Shown: positions 50,856 to 60,273 of the stretch, in pieces | Numbering within the stretch: position 1 is the first letter of the stretch | How the letters are laid out: the number at the start of each line of letters is the position of its first letter | Source: Aequorivita aurantiaca | Lineage (GTDB): Bacteria; Bacteroidota; Bacteroidia; Flavobacteriales; Flavobacteriaceae | Assembly: GCF_030410135.1 (NCBI RefSeq) | Contig: NZ_JAUGQQ010000001.1 | Span: 434,001-498,000 of the forward strand | Direction: 5' to 3' | DNA length: 64,000 nucleotides | Notes under the pieces: model-generated | Seen by the model: the letters and a program-made list of their open reading frames with translations, nothing else | Told to the model about the DNA's origin: nothing | Databases searched by the model: none | Made by a program: the position numbers and the translations under genes

Positions 50856-50933
50856 TTTATACGTTTAGAGTTGAAGGTTTAAAGTTGAAAGCCTTTAACT
50901 TTAATCCCAATAGTTACAAAGCTACTAAAATCC

Positions 50934-52391
50934 TTATACCATTGCGGGAAATGAAACCTGAAAAATAGTTTTTTCTTCGGTGGATTGTAGGGTTATATTT
51001 CCGCCGTAGGTTTCCACAATATTTTTTACCATTCCTAAGCCAAGACCCATCCCGCTGGTTTTGGTGGTGAACTGAGGTTCAAAAATGAAATCTCTGTTTT
51101 TTTCGGGAACGCCAACGCCATTGTCAATTACTGAAATGCTTACCACATTTTCGTGATGTTCAACAATAACATCAATTCGAGGCTCGTCAGGATTTTTTTG
51201 TTCTATGGATTGAATGCTGTTTTTTACCAAATTGGTAACCACACGAATCAATTGTGTTCGGTCAAACCGCGCACGAACTTCATCTTTTTCCGAAAAGAAA
51301 TAAATATAATCTTCATTAAAAATATCCAACGCCAACTTACTTATTTTCACCACATTCAACGTTTCGTCTTGTTGCGCCGGCATTTTGGCGTAGGTCGAAA
51401 AGGCTGATGAAATGGAGCTTAGCGTATCGATTTGCTGTATAAGCGTATTGGTATATTCGGTTACTTTCTGGTCCACCGCGGGATCGTTACAGTCAAATTT
51501 TCGCTGGAAGCTTTGCACCGTCAATCGCATTGGCGTAAGCGGATTTTTAATTTCGTGCGCCACTTGTTTGGCCATTTCGCGCCAAGCAGTTTCCCGTTCA
51601 CTGGCGGCAAGTTGGGCGGCACTTTTTTCGAGCTCGTCAATCATTCCGTTATATGAATTTACGAGTGTCGCAATTTCCTGTGGCGTATCGCTGAGGTGAA
51701 TTTTTTTGTTGCGGGTGTCAAAACGGGTGCCGGAAAGCTTATCGCTAATTTCCTTTAGTGAACGAGTAATGTATTTTGATAGAAAATAGGCCAGCGCTAT
51801 TGCCGCCAAGAGCATGAAGAAATAGGCCATTCCAAGCCTGTAAAGATATTCGGTAAGTTCTTTTGTAATAAAACCGTCATCTTCAATATATGGCAAGTTT
51901 AATATTGCTAAGGGTTTAAAATAATTATCGGTGATATAAGTATAGGAGGATTGATATTTCTGGCCGCCTTCCTCAAATTCCTTAATATAATTTTTTGTGG
52001 GAGAATTTTGCAGCATTTCCAGAGCATATTCGGGCATTTTCGGCGAAGCGGTATCTTTAAAGAAGGAAGGTTTTGAAGATTTTAAAAGATTGCCCTCAAG
52101 ATCGTAAAGAAAAATTTCGAGACTGTGAATATCCTTTATTTCATAAATTTTATCCTTAAATATCAAGGGAATTTGCGCCGTCTCAACCGGATAGGTTGTT
52201 GTTTTCAAAATGTAGTTTATGTTTTCCCTGATTGCCGCCTCCTTTCTCAATAGCCTGTCGCGGTGATAATCCTGCGCCTCTTCCTTATATTGAAAAACAG
52301 TAACAATTGCAATAAGTACCGATGCTCCCAAAACTAAGAGGATCATTGAAAGAAAAATGCGAGTGCGGAGGGATTTTTTGTAAAAGTACAT
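50934..52391 (-). CDS. Sensor histidine kinase (NtrY-like)
   Basis: A 485-residue two-component sensor. A membrane segment at about residues 11-32 is followed by a periplasmic sensor of about 150 residues, a second segment at about 190-210, a HAMP linker (LSKYITRSLKEISDKLSGT), the dimerisation/phosphoacceptor helix with His in MAKQVAHEIKNPLTPMRLTVQSF (about residue 278), and the ATP-binding domain with the N box (LVKNSIQSIEQK), G1 (DNGVGVPE) and G2 (GMGLGLGMVKNIVE). It is an orphan: no response regulator gene is next to it. Its ligand is unknown. Confidence 0.93.
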   Translation of the reverse strand: MYFYKKSLRTRIFLSMILLVLGASVLIAIVTVFQYKEEAQDYHRDRLLRKEAAIRENINYILKTTTYPVETAQIPLIFKDKIYEIKDIHSLEIFLYDLEGNLLKSSKPSFFKDTASPKMPEYALEMLQNSPTKNYIKEFEEGGQKYQSSYTYITDNYFKPLAILNLPYIEDDGFITKELTEYLYRLGMAYFFMLLAAIALAYFLSKYITRSLKEISDKLSGTRFDTRNKKIHLSDTPQEIATLVNSYNGMIDELEKSAAQLAASERETAWREMAKQVAHEIKNPLTPMRLTVQSFQRKFDCNDPAVDQKVTEYTNTLIQQIDTLSSISSAFSTYAKMPAQQDETLNVVKISKLALDIFNEDYIYFFSEKDEVRARFDRTQLIRVVTNLVKNSIQSIEQKNPDEPRIDVIVEHHENVVSISVIDNGVGVPEKNRDFIFEPQFTTKTSGMGLGLGMVKNIVETYGGNITLQSTEEKTIFQVSFPAMV

Positions 52392-52481
52392 TTACCTTTT
52401 TTTGAAAAAAGAAAGATAGCAATAATTAAACCGTAAACGGAAAATCATAAAATCCAAAAACCAAGTTCCAAAATGGAAAGA

Positions 52482-53024
52482 TTATTTCTCGCGAATCCGT
52501 TTGTAAATTTTATACCCCATCATCAGCAATATTGCAAAAACTATAATCCCAACGGTGCCGTAAATCCAATTAACGCCATCCTTCAAAATAACCAGAAAAA
52601 CTACTGAAAATAATATAATTGTGGGCGCTTCGTTGAAAAGACGCATAAAATTAGAGGAGTATTTCACAACTCCATTCTGAAGTTGTTTGAAAATCTTTTG
52701 GCATTTTAAATGGTAAAGAATCAAAAGAAAAACAAATGCCAGCTTCACTTGCATCCACGCATCTGCCAAAAAAAACGTACGCATTAAAAGAAGCCAAATC
52801 CCGAAGAAAAGCGCTAAAACCATGGACGGCCATGTGATAATATTCCATAATCTTGAAGCCATGACTTTTAGCTGTTTCTCTAAAATTTCCTTTTCGGGGG
52901 AAGGTTTTTGTGAAGCTTCAATTTGGTAAACGAACAGGCGCACTATATAGAAAAGACCTGAAAACCAAGTAATAATAAAGATGAGGTGAAGGGATTTTAT
53001 GTACGGGAAATATTGCTCCATCAA
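52482..53024 (-). CDS. hemJ: Protoporphyrinogen oxidase HemJ
   Basis: A 180-residue membrane protein with four or five hydrophobic segments. It begins PYIKSLHLIFIITWFSGLFYIVRLF, where His13 and the WF-GLFY-RLF pattern are the signature of HemJ, the heme-containing enzyme that oxidises protoporphyrinogen IX to protoporphyrin IX in bacteria without HemG or HemY. Other conserved residues are in KVMASRLWNIITWPSM and MQVKLAFVFLLILYHLKCQ. Bacteria with HemJ usually lack the other oxidases. It lies about 4 kb from hemH and 6 kb from hemA. Confidence 0.9.
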   Translation of the reverse strand: MMEQYFPYIKSLHLIFIITWFSGLFYIVRLFVYQIEASQKPSPEKEILEKQLKVMASRLWNIITWPSMVLALFFGIWLLLMRTFFLADAWMQVKLAFVFLLILYHLKCQKIFKQLQNGVVKYSSNFMRLFNEAPTIILFSVVFLVILKDGVNWIYGTVGIIVFAILLMMGYKIYKRIREK

Positions 53025-53100
53025 CGGCTCGTGGCTTTAAAATTTTAGCGTAAAGATATTCAAATAATGCAATAGCGCTGGTGCTTGTTATTCTGGGCTA

Positions 53101-54198
53101 TCAATATTTAATGAATTTACGGGTAGTGTTTCCTTCAGAAGATTCAAGAGTTAAAAAATACATTCCTGCTTTTAAGCCTGAAACATCAATTTCACTTGAG
53201 GGATTTTCGTTTGAAATAATATTTCTTCCATTCAAATCGGTTATGGAACTTGAAGATATGGGAATTGTTGATTTTACAAATAATTTGTCCTGTGTTGGAT
53301 TTGGATAAATTGAAAAGGAATTTTTTTCTATATCGGGCACCGACAGAGGATAGTTGTAAAAATGAAAAAGGAAACCTGGAGCTTTTTCAAATATAAAATA
53401 TCCTTCTTCGGTAGAGGGATCTTCCGCAACTAGAAAATATAATATACCATCATTCTCAAATTGTGAAAAGTAATAATTTTCGAAATCAATATGAAAATCG
53501 CAAAGAGTGAGAGTTGCGTCAAAATTGTTGGGAATTAACATCGTACCGTTGCTTGGGGACTCTGTAAAATTAAAATTGCCCATAAATTCATTGCAGGAGC
53601 CAAAGCCCGTGAAGGATAAATCGGGATTAATGGTAATAGAAGGAGAAATAGACGGCGTGTATTCAGAGATAAAGACAGTGTCGCCAAGATCAAATTCCAT
53701 ATAGTGCAAATACCAAGTCTGGAATAAAACTTCATCTATCTCCTCCAAGGGCTGATCTGTAAAAGTGGCACGATTTCCATTTGCATCAGTAATGCGAAAT
53801 GTCTTTCTGCCATTGGATATAACTTGATAGTAATATGTAAAAGTCTTGTCATCTAAATTTTGATTGCTCAATAATTCATAAAAATATAAATCCTCAAAAT
53901 CGCAGTTTGCAGCAGTACAAACAGTTGATGAAACCGCTATTGAAGTAAACGCAATTTGGTCATTATTGAAGGTGGCATTTGCAGTAAATGTGTTCTCGAC
54001 ACCATTGGTACTTACCGTGTAGTTTGGATTGTTTCCGCCAAAATTAAGCTCAATGGCTTCACCGTCTGGAACGTAATGCCAAGTATCGTTAATCTGTATA
54101 TTTCTTAAATACCAAGTTTGTTGAACAATATCCTGAATTTGGGCAAAAAGGCTATTTCCTATAAAAAGAACACAAATAAAGAGTAGAAATTTTTTCAT
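53101..54198 (-). CDS. Type IX secretion (T9SS) cargo protein with duplicated domain
   Basis: A 365-residue secreted protein: a Sec signal peptide (KKFLLFICVLFIGNSLFAQ), two related beta-rich domains of about 120 residues each starting with QQTWYLRNIQINDTWHY and LFQTWYLHYMEFD, each followed by a lipocalin/META-like strand pattern, and a C-terminal T9SS type A sorting domain of about 75 residues (FSIYPNPTQDKLFVKST to TLESSEGNTTRKFIKY). T9SS cargo crosses the outer membrane and is released or attached to the surface. Function of the duplicated domain is unknown. Confidence 0.85.
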   Translation of the reverse strand: MKKFLLFICVLFIGNSLFAQIQDIVQQTWYLRNIQINDTWHYVPDGEAIELNFGGNNPNYTVSTNGVENTFTANATFNNDQIAFTSIAVSSTVCTAANCDFEDLYFYELLSNQNLDDKTFTYYYQVISNGRKTFRITDANGNRATFTDQPLEEIDEVLFQTWYLHYMEFDLGDTVFISEYTPSISPSITINPDLSFTGFGSCNEFMGNFNFTESPSNGTMLIPNNFDATLTLCDFHIDFENYYFSQFENDGILYFLVAEDPSTEEGYFIFEKAPGFLFHFYNYPLSVPDIEKNSFSIYPNPTQDKLFVKSTIPISSSSITDLNGRNIISNENPSSEIDVSGLKAGMYFLTLESSEGNTTRKFIKY

Positions 54199-54269
54199 AT
54201 TTGAATAGGTTAGATAATAAATATAGTGAAATGTTATATCAATAATTTGGAATATCGCATTAAAATAAT

Positions 54270-54302
54270 AAAAAAGGCATTGGAATTTTCCAATGCCTCT
54301 TT
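54270..54302 (-). terminator. Terminator after the duplicated-domain lipoprotein gene
   Basis: AGGCATTGGAA-TT-TTCCAATGCCT is a perfect 11-bp stem. Read on the minus strand it is followed by TTTTTTATTATTTTA. It lies about 20 bases past the lipoprotein stop. Confidence 0.92.
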
Positions 54303-54322
54303 AAACCTTAATATTACTATTT

Positions 54323-55231
54323 CTAAAATTCCGCAGAAAAACTTCCTTCGGTAATCTCGTAGGTTACATCCGGATCGTTCGGATCTAAACGCTTTGCTGT
54401 AAAACTGAAAGTGCCTTCAACCGTTCCTGCATTTATGTTGATTGCAGAGATGGTCAAAGTTCCCGTTTGTGCGGCATAATTGTTTGTGCCGCCACCCAAA
54501 CTTGGGTTGTACATGCCCACAAATTCTGAAGCGCTGTAAGTTCCTACAGTTATATCGCCAGGAAAACTTAAAGAAAGATTTTGGTTTGTGGAATTGTTGT
54601 TGGCCGTAATCGCAATTGTCGTATTCCCTCCAAAAGTTATCTCAAGAGCTGTCACGCTATCGGCGTTCAAATCACTTCCGTTTACCTTAGCTTGAAGTGT
54701 GCTATTCCCGCCGGCAATAGTGGTCGCAAGCGCAACATTGGTGAATGAACCCTCAGTGATTTCCACAGTTTCGGTAATGATATTGCCATTTGCATCAAGT
54801 GTTTGACGCACCGCGGTAAAGCTAAAAGTTCCACTAGCGATTTCGTTTTCCAAATCAAGTTTGGTAATTTTTATTTCGCCACTTCCGCCTTCACCCACAG
54901 AACCATAAGCGTCCTGGCCGCTTATCATATATACTGCGCCATTTTGGGCATTCGCATTAGGACCTAAATCGAAAGTTCCTTCTTCGGCGTTAGAAACTGT
55001 AATTACAATAGTTTCGCCGGTAGAAGGCTGGACAGCAGTAATATTGAAAGTTCCTGCATACAAGGTAGCGCCTACTTGGGTGGAAACCTTGAATTCATCG
55101 CCATCAACCTTTGCCACCAATTCGCCATCAGCCGCGCCATTGTTGTTATTTGAATCATCGTCTTTGTTACAGCCCACTGCAATTAAAGTTAAAAATGCAA
55201 TCAAGCCAAATTTCATAAATTGTTTTTTCAT
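54323..55231 (-). CDS. Hypothetical lipoprotein with two tandem repeat domains
   Basis: A 302-residue protein with a lipoprotein signal (FGLIAFLTLIAVGC, Cys21) and an acidic/Asn-rich linker (DDDSNNNNGAAD), then two similar domains of about 130 residues. The first begins LVAKVDGDEFKV and ends SGTFSFTAVRQ...VEITEGSF; the second begins LQAKVNGSDLNA and ends EGTFSFTAKRL...YEITEGSF. The repeats resemble the small beta-sandwich lipoproteins common in Flavobacteriaceae; function is unknown. An internal duplication is directly visible. Confidence 0.8.
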   Translation of the reverse strand: MKKQFMKFGLIAFLTLIAVGCNKDDDSNNNNGAADGELVAKVDGDEFKVSTQVGATLYAGTFNITAVQPSTGETIVITVSNAEEGTFDLGPNANAQNGAVYMISGQDAYGSVGEGGSGEIKITKLDLENEIASGTFSFTAVRQTLDANGNIITETVEITEGSFTNVALATTIAGGNSTLQAKVNGSDLNADSVTALEITFGGNTTIAITANNNSTNQNLSLSFPGDITVGTYSASEFVGMYNPSLGGGTNNYAAQTGTLTISAININAGTVEGTFSFTAKRLDPNDPDVTYEITEGSFSAEF

Positions 55232-55334
55232 CTGTTGTTTTTAAGTTTTTACAAGGCGGCAAATATATAATTTTAAATTAAATGTGAAGTTTTGCGAAAA
55301 AACCCTGCAAAATGATAATCGGAAAAGCGCAGAT

Positions 55335-56699
55335 TTATTTCAGCGTTTTTCGAATTTCCCGATTCAAAAAATAACCTGTCACAATTGTTGAAAGTACATC
55401 GGCAACAGGAAAGGAAATCCAGACCCCAAGCTCGCCAAAATAATGCGGAAGAATAAAAATAAGTGGGATAAAGAAAAATCCCTGCCTCGATAAAGTCAGC
55501 AGTAGCGCCGGAACCGCCTTCCCGATTGCCTGAAAATATGCCGAACCAATAAGCTGTATGGCTATAATGGGCGTGGCCGCGAAAACCCACCGCATATAGT
55601 GGGGCGTTTCTGTAAGTATTTCGGCATCATCCGTGAAAACAGAAACAATTGATTCCGGAAAAGCCATAATCAACGCAAAAATCAACAAACCCAACCCACC
55701 GGCATACATTATAGCTTTATTGATGCTTTCGCGAACGCGGGAAAATTTGTGCGCGCCGTAATTGAAACCAGCAATTGGTAAAAATCCTTGGGTGACACCC
55801 AACACTGGAAATAGCGCAAACATCAACATTCGCCCAATAATTCCGTAAGCGGCCACAGAAGCTTCGCCACCAATATTGAAAAGAATGTTATTCATTAATA
55901 AATAGGTAACACTAACTACGGCCTGTCGAGCCAATGTCACAAACCCGAGCGCGGACATTTCTTTTAAAATGGGAAAGTCGAGTCCAAAATGTGGCAAACG
56001 TATTTTTAATTCCGAATTTTTACTAAGGAAAAACCAAAGCACATAAAGAAAACAAAGCCCGTAAGAAATGGTCGTAGCCCACGCGGCGCCCGCCATTCCC
56101 ATATCCATCAAATAAATGAAAACGTAATCCAGAATAAGATTTCCCACGGAAGGGATAATCATTGCTACCATTGCAAATTTCGGCTTTCCCTCGGCGCGAA
56201 TCACGTTGTTGCCCATCATACAAAGCGCCAACAGTGGCACGCCGTACAGCACAATTCGATAATAAATTTTTGCGGGTTCAAAAATATCGCCCTTCCCTCC
56301 AAAAGCGGGGATAATTTCATTGATGTAAATAAGCCCAAAAATTACCATTGAAACGCTCAACAATAGCGTAAGCGTAATTTGATTTCCGACGGTTTTCAAT
56401 GCACGCGCTTTATTATTTGCGCCCAAAGCGCGCGAAATTATTGACGAACCACCAATGCCAATGGCCATTCCCAATGCGGCGATAAAAAAAGAAACCGGCA
56501 AAACCACATTTATGGCGGCGATGGCAATGGAGCCAATCCAATTTCCAACAAAAATGGTGTCCACCAAAATATTCAACGACATCACCAAAATACCGATGGA
56601 AGCCGGAACAGCCTGTTTTATCAATAAATTTCCAATGGAATCGGTGCCAAGCGCGGCGGAACTATTGTTCATTGATTTTATATTTTCAATATTTTTCAA
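55335..56699 (-). CDS. MATE-family efflux transporter
   Basis: A 454-residue inner-membrane protein with about twelve hydrophobic segments forming two homologous halves of the MATE fold (NLLIKQAVPASIGILVMS and ILKEMSALGFVTLARQAVVS are the starts of each half). Conserved Gly-rich loops such as AIGIGGSSIISRALGANN and PIAGFNYGAHKFSRV are present. MATE pumps export drugs or metabolites using Na+ or H+; the substrate is unknown. An ATG ten codons further (56672) is a possible alternative start. It lies upstream of no co-directional partner. Confidence 0.9.
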   Translation of the reverse strand: MKNIENIKSMNNSSAALGTDSIGNLLIKQAVPASIGILVMSLNILVDTIFVGNWIGSIAIAAINVVLPVSFFIAALGMAIGIGGSSIISRALGANNKARALKTVGNQITLTLLLSVSMVIFGLIYINEIIPAFGGKGDIFEPAKIYYRIVLYGVPLLALCMMGNNVIRAEGKPKFAMVAMIIPSVGNLILDYVFIYLMDMGMAGAAWATTISYGLCFLYVLWFFLSKNSELKIRLPHFGLDFPILKEMSALGFVTLARQAVVSVTYLLMNNILFNIGGEASVAAYGIIGRMLMFALFPVLGVTQGFLPIAGFNYGAHKFSRVRESINKAIMYAGGLGLLIFALIMAFPESIVSVFTDDAEILTETPHYMRWVFAATPIIAIQLIGSAYFQAIGKAVPALLLTLSRQGFFFIPLIFILPHYFGELGVWISFPVADVLSTIVTGYFLNREIRKTLK

Positions 56700-56789
56700 A
56701 TTCTACTCCGCTTAAACTTTAATGGTTTTCGCTAACCCAATAATTATAAGAAATGGCAATAAAAAATAATAATAGACAATTAAAAATAA

Positions 56790-57830
56790 TTAGGCAATCG
56801 CAGTTTTCGTGTCCACAATTCGCCAACGGTCAATCCAGCCTGTCAGGATTTCCGCCCAATCGTCGCGGTCGTTCAAGCAAGGAACTACGGTAAATTCCTT
56901 CCCTCCGGCTTCGTGGAAAATTTCCTGTCCTTCCATCGCAATTTCTTCCAAAGTTTCCAAACAGTCGCTTACAAATGCCGGCGTTACAATTGCCATTTTC
57001 TTTGTGCCTTCAAGGGCCAGTCGCTCTATTGTTCTATCGGTTGGCGGTTTTAACCACGGATCAAAACCCAATCGCGATTGAAAGGCATTGGAGTAAGTTC
57101 CGGGTTTTAAATTCAGTTTTTCCGCAACCAAAGCAGTTGTTTGCAAACATTGGTGCCGATAGCAGAATTGATGCGCAGGCGAAGGCGTCACACAACATGT
57201 ACCATCAATTTTGCAATGACTTTTGGTGACATCCCGTTTGTAAATATGCCTCTCCGGAACGCCGTGATAGCTAAATAGCAAATGTTCGTATTCTATATTT
57301 TTTAATTTTTCAGAAATACTTTTTGAAAGCACTTCTATGTATTCCGGTTTGTTGTAAAAAGCCGGCAGTGAAGCAATTTGAAGCTGCGGAAAAAATTCCT
57401 TTCGCAGTTCTTCAATTTTCACGTCAATAGTTTCCGTAGTGGCCATCGCAAATTGCGGATACAGTGGAATTACCAAAATATCGTCCACACCTTTATCCAC
57501 CAATTCCTGCAAGCCTTTTTTTAAGGTCATGCTTCCGTAGCGCATTGCCAGTGCAATGGGAGCTGTAGTTTTCTGTTGAATTTTTTTCTGAAGTCTTTCG
57601 GAAATAACTATCAACGGCGACCCTTCCTTCCACCAAATTTTTTCATACGCTTCAGCCGATTTTTTCGGACGCGTATTTAGAATAATTCCTCTAACTATAA
57701 AGGAACGTAGCCAAAACGGAACGTCAATTACCCTCGGGTCCATTAAAAACTCATCGAGGTATTTTTTTACGTCTTTTGGGTCAGTGCTGTCCGGCGAACC
57801 GAGGTTTACGAGGAGAACTCCTTTCTTCAT
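56790..57830 (-). CDS. hemH: Ferrochelatase, with Cys cluster
   Basis: Inserts Fe(II) into protoporphyrin IX, the last step of heme b synthesis. The 346-residue protein reads KKGVLLVNLGSPDSTDPKDV at the start, the catalytic FSYHGVPERH (His189 region), and NDRDDWAEIL at the end; length agrees with bacterial ferrochelatases. Between residues 206 and 228 lies the Cys-rich segment SHCKIDGTCCVTP...FCYRHQC with five cysteines, which may hold an iron-sulfur cluster of the internal type described for some bacterial ferrochelatases. That cluster is inferred. It is the only hem gene on the minus strand besides hemJ. Confidence 0.95.
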   Translation of the reverse strand: MKKGVLLVNLGSPDSTDPKDVKKYLDEFLMDPRVIDVPFWLRSFIVRGIILNTRPKKSAEAYEKIWWKEGSPLIVISERLQKKIQQKTTAPIALAMRYGSMTLKKGLQELVDKGVDDILVIPLYPQFAMATTETIDVKIEELRKEFFPQLQIASLPAFYNKPEYIEVLSKSISEKLKNIEYEHLLFSYHGVPERHIYKRDVTKSHCKIDGTCCVTPSPAHQFCYRHQCLQTTALVAEKLNLKPGTYSNAFQSRLGFDPWLKPPTDRTIERLALEGTKKMAIVTPAFVSDCLETLEEIAMEGQEIFHEAGGKEFTVVPCLNDRDDWAEILTGWIDRWRIVDTKTAIA

Positions 57831-57928
57831 TTTTAATAATTGATTTGCAAAGGTAGCAAGTGAATAATAAAAATCGCTAAATATTTAAATAAGTGAAGCA
57901 GTTTGCAATCATAGCAAATGCGCCTCTG

Positions 57929-58819
57929 TTATGCATTTAACCCCATCAAAAACTTTTTCGGCGTAGTGCCGAATTTCTTTTTGAACGCGGCAATAAAGTG
58001 GCTGGCAGTACTGTAGCCAACTTTTAGGCCTACTTCGTTCACGTTGTGTGAGCCAGTGGCCAAAAGTTGGCGCGCAACTTCCATTTTATAATCAAACAAA
58101 AAACTGAACACGGAGTCACCATAAACTTGTTTGAAACCTTCTTTCAATCGGTTTATGGGAAGGTTTATTTCATCCGCCAATTGCTGTAAAGTTGGGGGTT
58201 CCGCCATTCTTGCGACCATTATCTGCTTTGCTTTTTTTATTTTTGAAACGTTATCCTCATCCGCCAAAAAAGGGCATTGTTCAACATCCGCATCTGCGGG
58301 CCGGTTGAAATACAAACTCAATAATTCATAAGCCTTAGCCTTAAAATAGAGCGGTTTTATGGTTGGGTGCAGATTGTAATTCATCAATTGATTCAACACG
58401 ATTGCCATGGAGGGCGAAATTGGAGCATCCTTGTAATATTTTCGATCCTTATTTTCGTCACTCAAAAAAGTGATATAATTTGCTTCGGTTGAAAAAAGAC
58501 TGTGGAATTTTTTGATGGGAAGCAAAACTGAAATTACCCAAGAATGTTTCTGTAAAAAAAGGTCCAGCGGAAGATCGCGCTGCGGATTATACAGCAACAA
58601 TGAATTTCCTTCGTGAATGGGCAACTTATAATTTCCTTCATTAAATACAAAGGATGCCGAGCCTTTTATAGAAAAATGGAATTGAATGAAATTCGCGCTC
58701 ACTTCTCGTTTAAAGGTTTGGAAATCATCCGATTCATTGTTGAATTTTAGGATGAAGAAACCCGGTTCAATAACCGTTTCGTCATAGAAACTTTGAGCGA
58801 CATTTTTAAGTGGATCCAT
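57929..58819 (-). CDS. AraC-family transcriptional regulator
   Basis: A 296-residue regulator: an N-terminal ligand-binding-like region (about 1-175) rich in beta strands, and a C-terminal AraC/XylS HTH domain (about 195-292) with two helix-turn-helices, PTLQQLADEINLPINRLKEGF and NVNEVGLKVGYSTASHFIAAF, plus KKKFGTTPKKFL. Effector is unknown. It is divergent from hemA across a 190-base gap, so control of heme synthesis is a reasonable hypothesis, but AraC regulators of this type are common in Bacteroidota. Confidence 0.9.
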   Translation of the reverse strand: MDPLKNVAQSFYDETVIEPGFFILKFNNESDDFQTFKREVSANFIQFHFSIKGSASFVFNEGNYKLPIHEGNSLLLYNPQRDLPLDLFLQKHSWVISVLLPIKKFHSLFSTEANYITFLSDENKDRKYYKDAPISPSMAIVLNQLMNYNLHPTIKPLYFKAKAYELLSLYFNRPADADVEQCPFLADEDNVSKIKKAKQIMVARMAEPPTLQQLADEINLPINRLKEGFKQVYGDSVFSFLFDYKMEVARQLLATGSHNVNEVGLKVGYSTASHFIAAFKKKFGTTPKKFLMGLNA

Positions 58820-58991
58820 AGGCTTTTTAAAATCAATTTATTTAGAATAGTTCTAAATAAAATTTTCCATTGTTTCTTTGAAGACCGCGAATTTAGGGCT
58901 TAAAGTATGATAAATATCATAATTAATCCATTTTTAACACACATCGACATAAAAGATACCGCTGGCGTTATTTTTTAAAAAACAATGCCCT

Positions 58992-58999
58992 TACATTTG
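58992..58999 (+). promoter_or_regulatory. -7 promoter element TACATTTG that fixes the hemA start
   Basis: TACATTTG fits TAnnTTTG and lies 12 bases before the ATG at 59012. It overlaps an upstream in-frame ATG (58985), so that codon would not be on the transcript. Confidence 0.55.
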
Positions 59000-59011
59000 C
59001 CCTTGTTTTAT

Positions 59012-60271
59012 ATGGAAAATCTGAAAACATACGCTGGCCAATCCCTTGAAGGAAATTTTTATGCCATTGGCCTGAACTATAAAAAAGCTGACGCCCACAT
59101 CCGCGGCAACTTTAGTATTAGCGAAAATGCCAAGGAAGAAATTCTTTTACAGGCCAAAACGGATGGCATTCCCTCGCTCACTGTAATTTCCACCTGCAAC
59201 CGAACCGAACTATATGGCTTTGCTCAGCATCCATATCAAATCATCAAATTGCTTTGCGAGCATACCAATGGCACCATTGAAGACTTTGAAAAAGTAGCTT
59301 ATATATATAAAAATCACCAAGCGGTGGCCCATCTTTTTAATGTGGGCACCGGGCTAGACAGTCAAATTCTGGGCGATTTTGAAATTATTAGCCAATTGCG
59401 TCGTGCCTTTCGCGAATCCAAAAAACATGATATAATCAATCCGTTTATGGAGCGGTTGGCCAACGCTGTAATTCAGGCCAGTAAACGTATTAAAAACGAA
59501 ACAGGAATTTCATCCGGAGCTACCTCCGTCAGTTTTGCGGCGGTACAGTATATAATGGCCCGCGTTCCGAATATTTCTGAAAAAAATCTTTTGCTCTTTG
59601 GTACCGGTAAAATTGGAAGAAATACTTGTGAAAACCTTATAAAGCATACAAAAAATAACCACATTACATTAATCAACCGCACGAAGGAAAAAGCTGAAAA
59701 GGTGGCGGGTAAATTTAATTTGATCGTGAAGGATTACGCCGATATTCAAAGCGAAATTGCCCAGACCGATGTGTTGATTGTAGCAACCGGCGCCCAGCAA
59801 CCCACTATTTCCAAGGAACTTTTATATTTGAAAAGACCACTGTTAATTTTGGATCTTTCCATTCCGAAAAATGTCTCGGATGATGTTTTGGAAAATGAAA
59901 TGGTAACGCTAGTACACATGGATCAACTCTCTGCCGTTACTGACCAAACTTTGGAGCAGCGTTCCGCGCAACTTCCATTGGCGAAGAAAATTATTGCTGA
60001 AATAGAAAAGGAATTCAACCAATGGGCAGATAACAGAAAATTTGCGCCCACTATAAAAGCATTGAAAAATAAACTTGCCGAAATTAAAGCTGCAGAAATT
60101 GATAATCAGCGTAAAAAAATTGCCGATTTCAACGAAGTACAGGCCGAGATTTTAAGTGATCGGCTTATTCAAAAAATTACAACCCATTTCGCAAACCATC
60201 TTAAAGGCGAAGAAGGCTCCGCCGAAAGCATTGAACTCATTAGAAGGGTTTTTCAACTTGAAACCGCCTAA
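59012..60271 (+). CDS. hemA: Glutamyl-tRNA reductase
   Basis: Reduces glutamyl-tRNA to glutamate-1-semialdehyde, the committed step of the C5 heme pathway. The 419-residue protein has the catalytic STCNRTELYG (Cys62), the ILGDFEIISQLRRAF region, and the Rossmann NADPH site LLLFGTGKIGRNTCENL. Length agrees with GluTR. An in-frame ATG 27 bases upstream (58985) is unlikely because a predicted -7 promoter element overlaps it. It opens a plus-strand heme operon followed by hemC after 2 bases. Confidence 0.96.
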   Translation: MENLKTYAGQSLEGNFYAIGLNYKKADAHIRGNFSISENAKEEILLQAKTDGIPSLTVISTCNRTELYGFAQHPYQIIKLLCEHTNGTIEDFEKVAYIYKNHQAVAHLFNVGTGLDSQILGDFEIISQLRRAFRESKKHDIINPFMERLANAVIQASKRIKNETGISSGATSVSFAAVQYIMARVPNISEKNLLLFGTGKIGRNTCENLIKHTKNNHITLINRTKEKAEKVAGKFNLIVKDYADIQSEIAQTDVLIVATGAQQPTISKELLYLKRPLLILDLSIPKNVSDDVLENEMVTLVHMDQLSAVTDQTLEQRSAQLPLAKKIIAEIEKEFNQWADNRKFAPTIKALKNKLAEIKAAEIDNQRKKIADFNEVQAEILSDRLIQKITTHFANHLKGEEGSAESIELIRRVFQLETA

Positions 60272-60273
60272 TT

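Noticed and set aside
50856-50933. Small inverted repeat AAAGTT...AACTTT between the enoyl-CoA hydratase and histidine kinase genes
   Set aside because: Low-complexity AAGTTGAAAG-type sequence with a short stem; not distinguishable from background.
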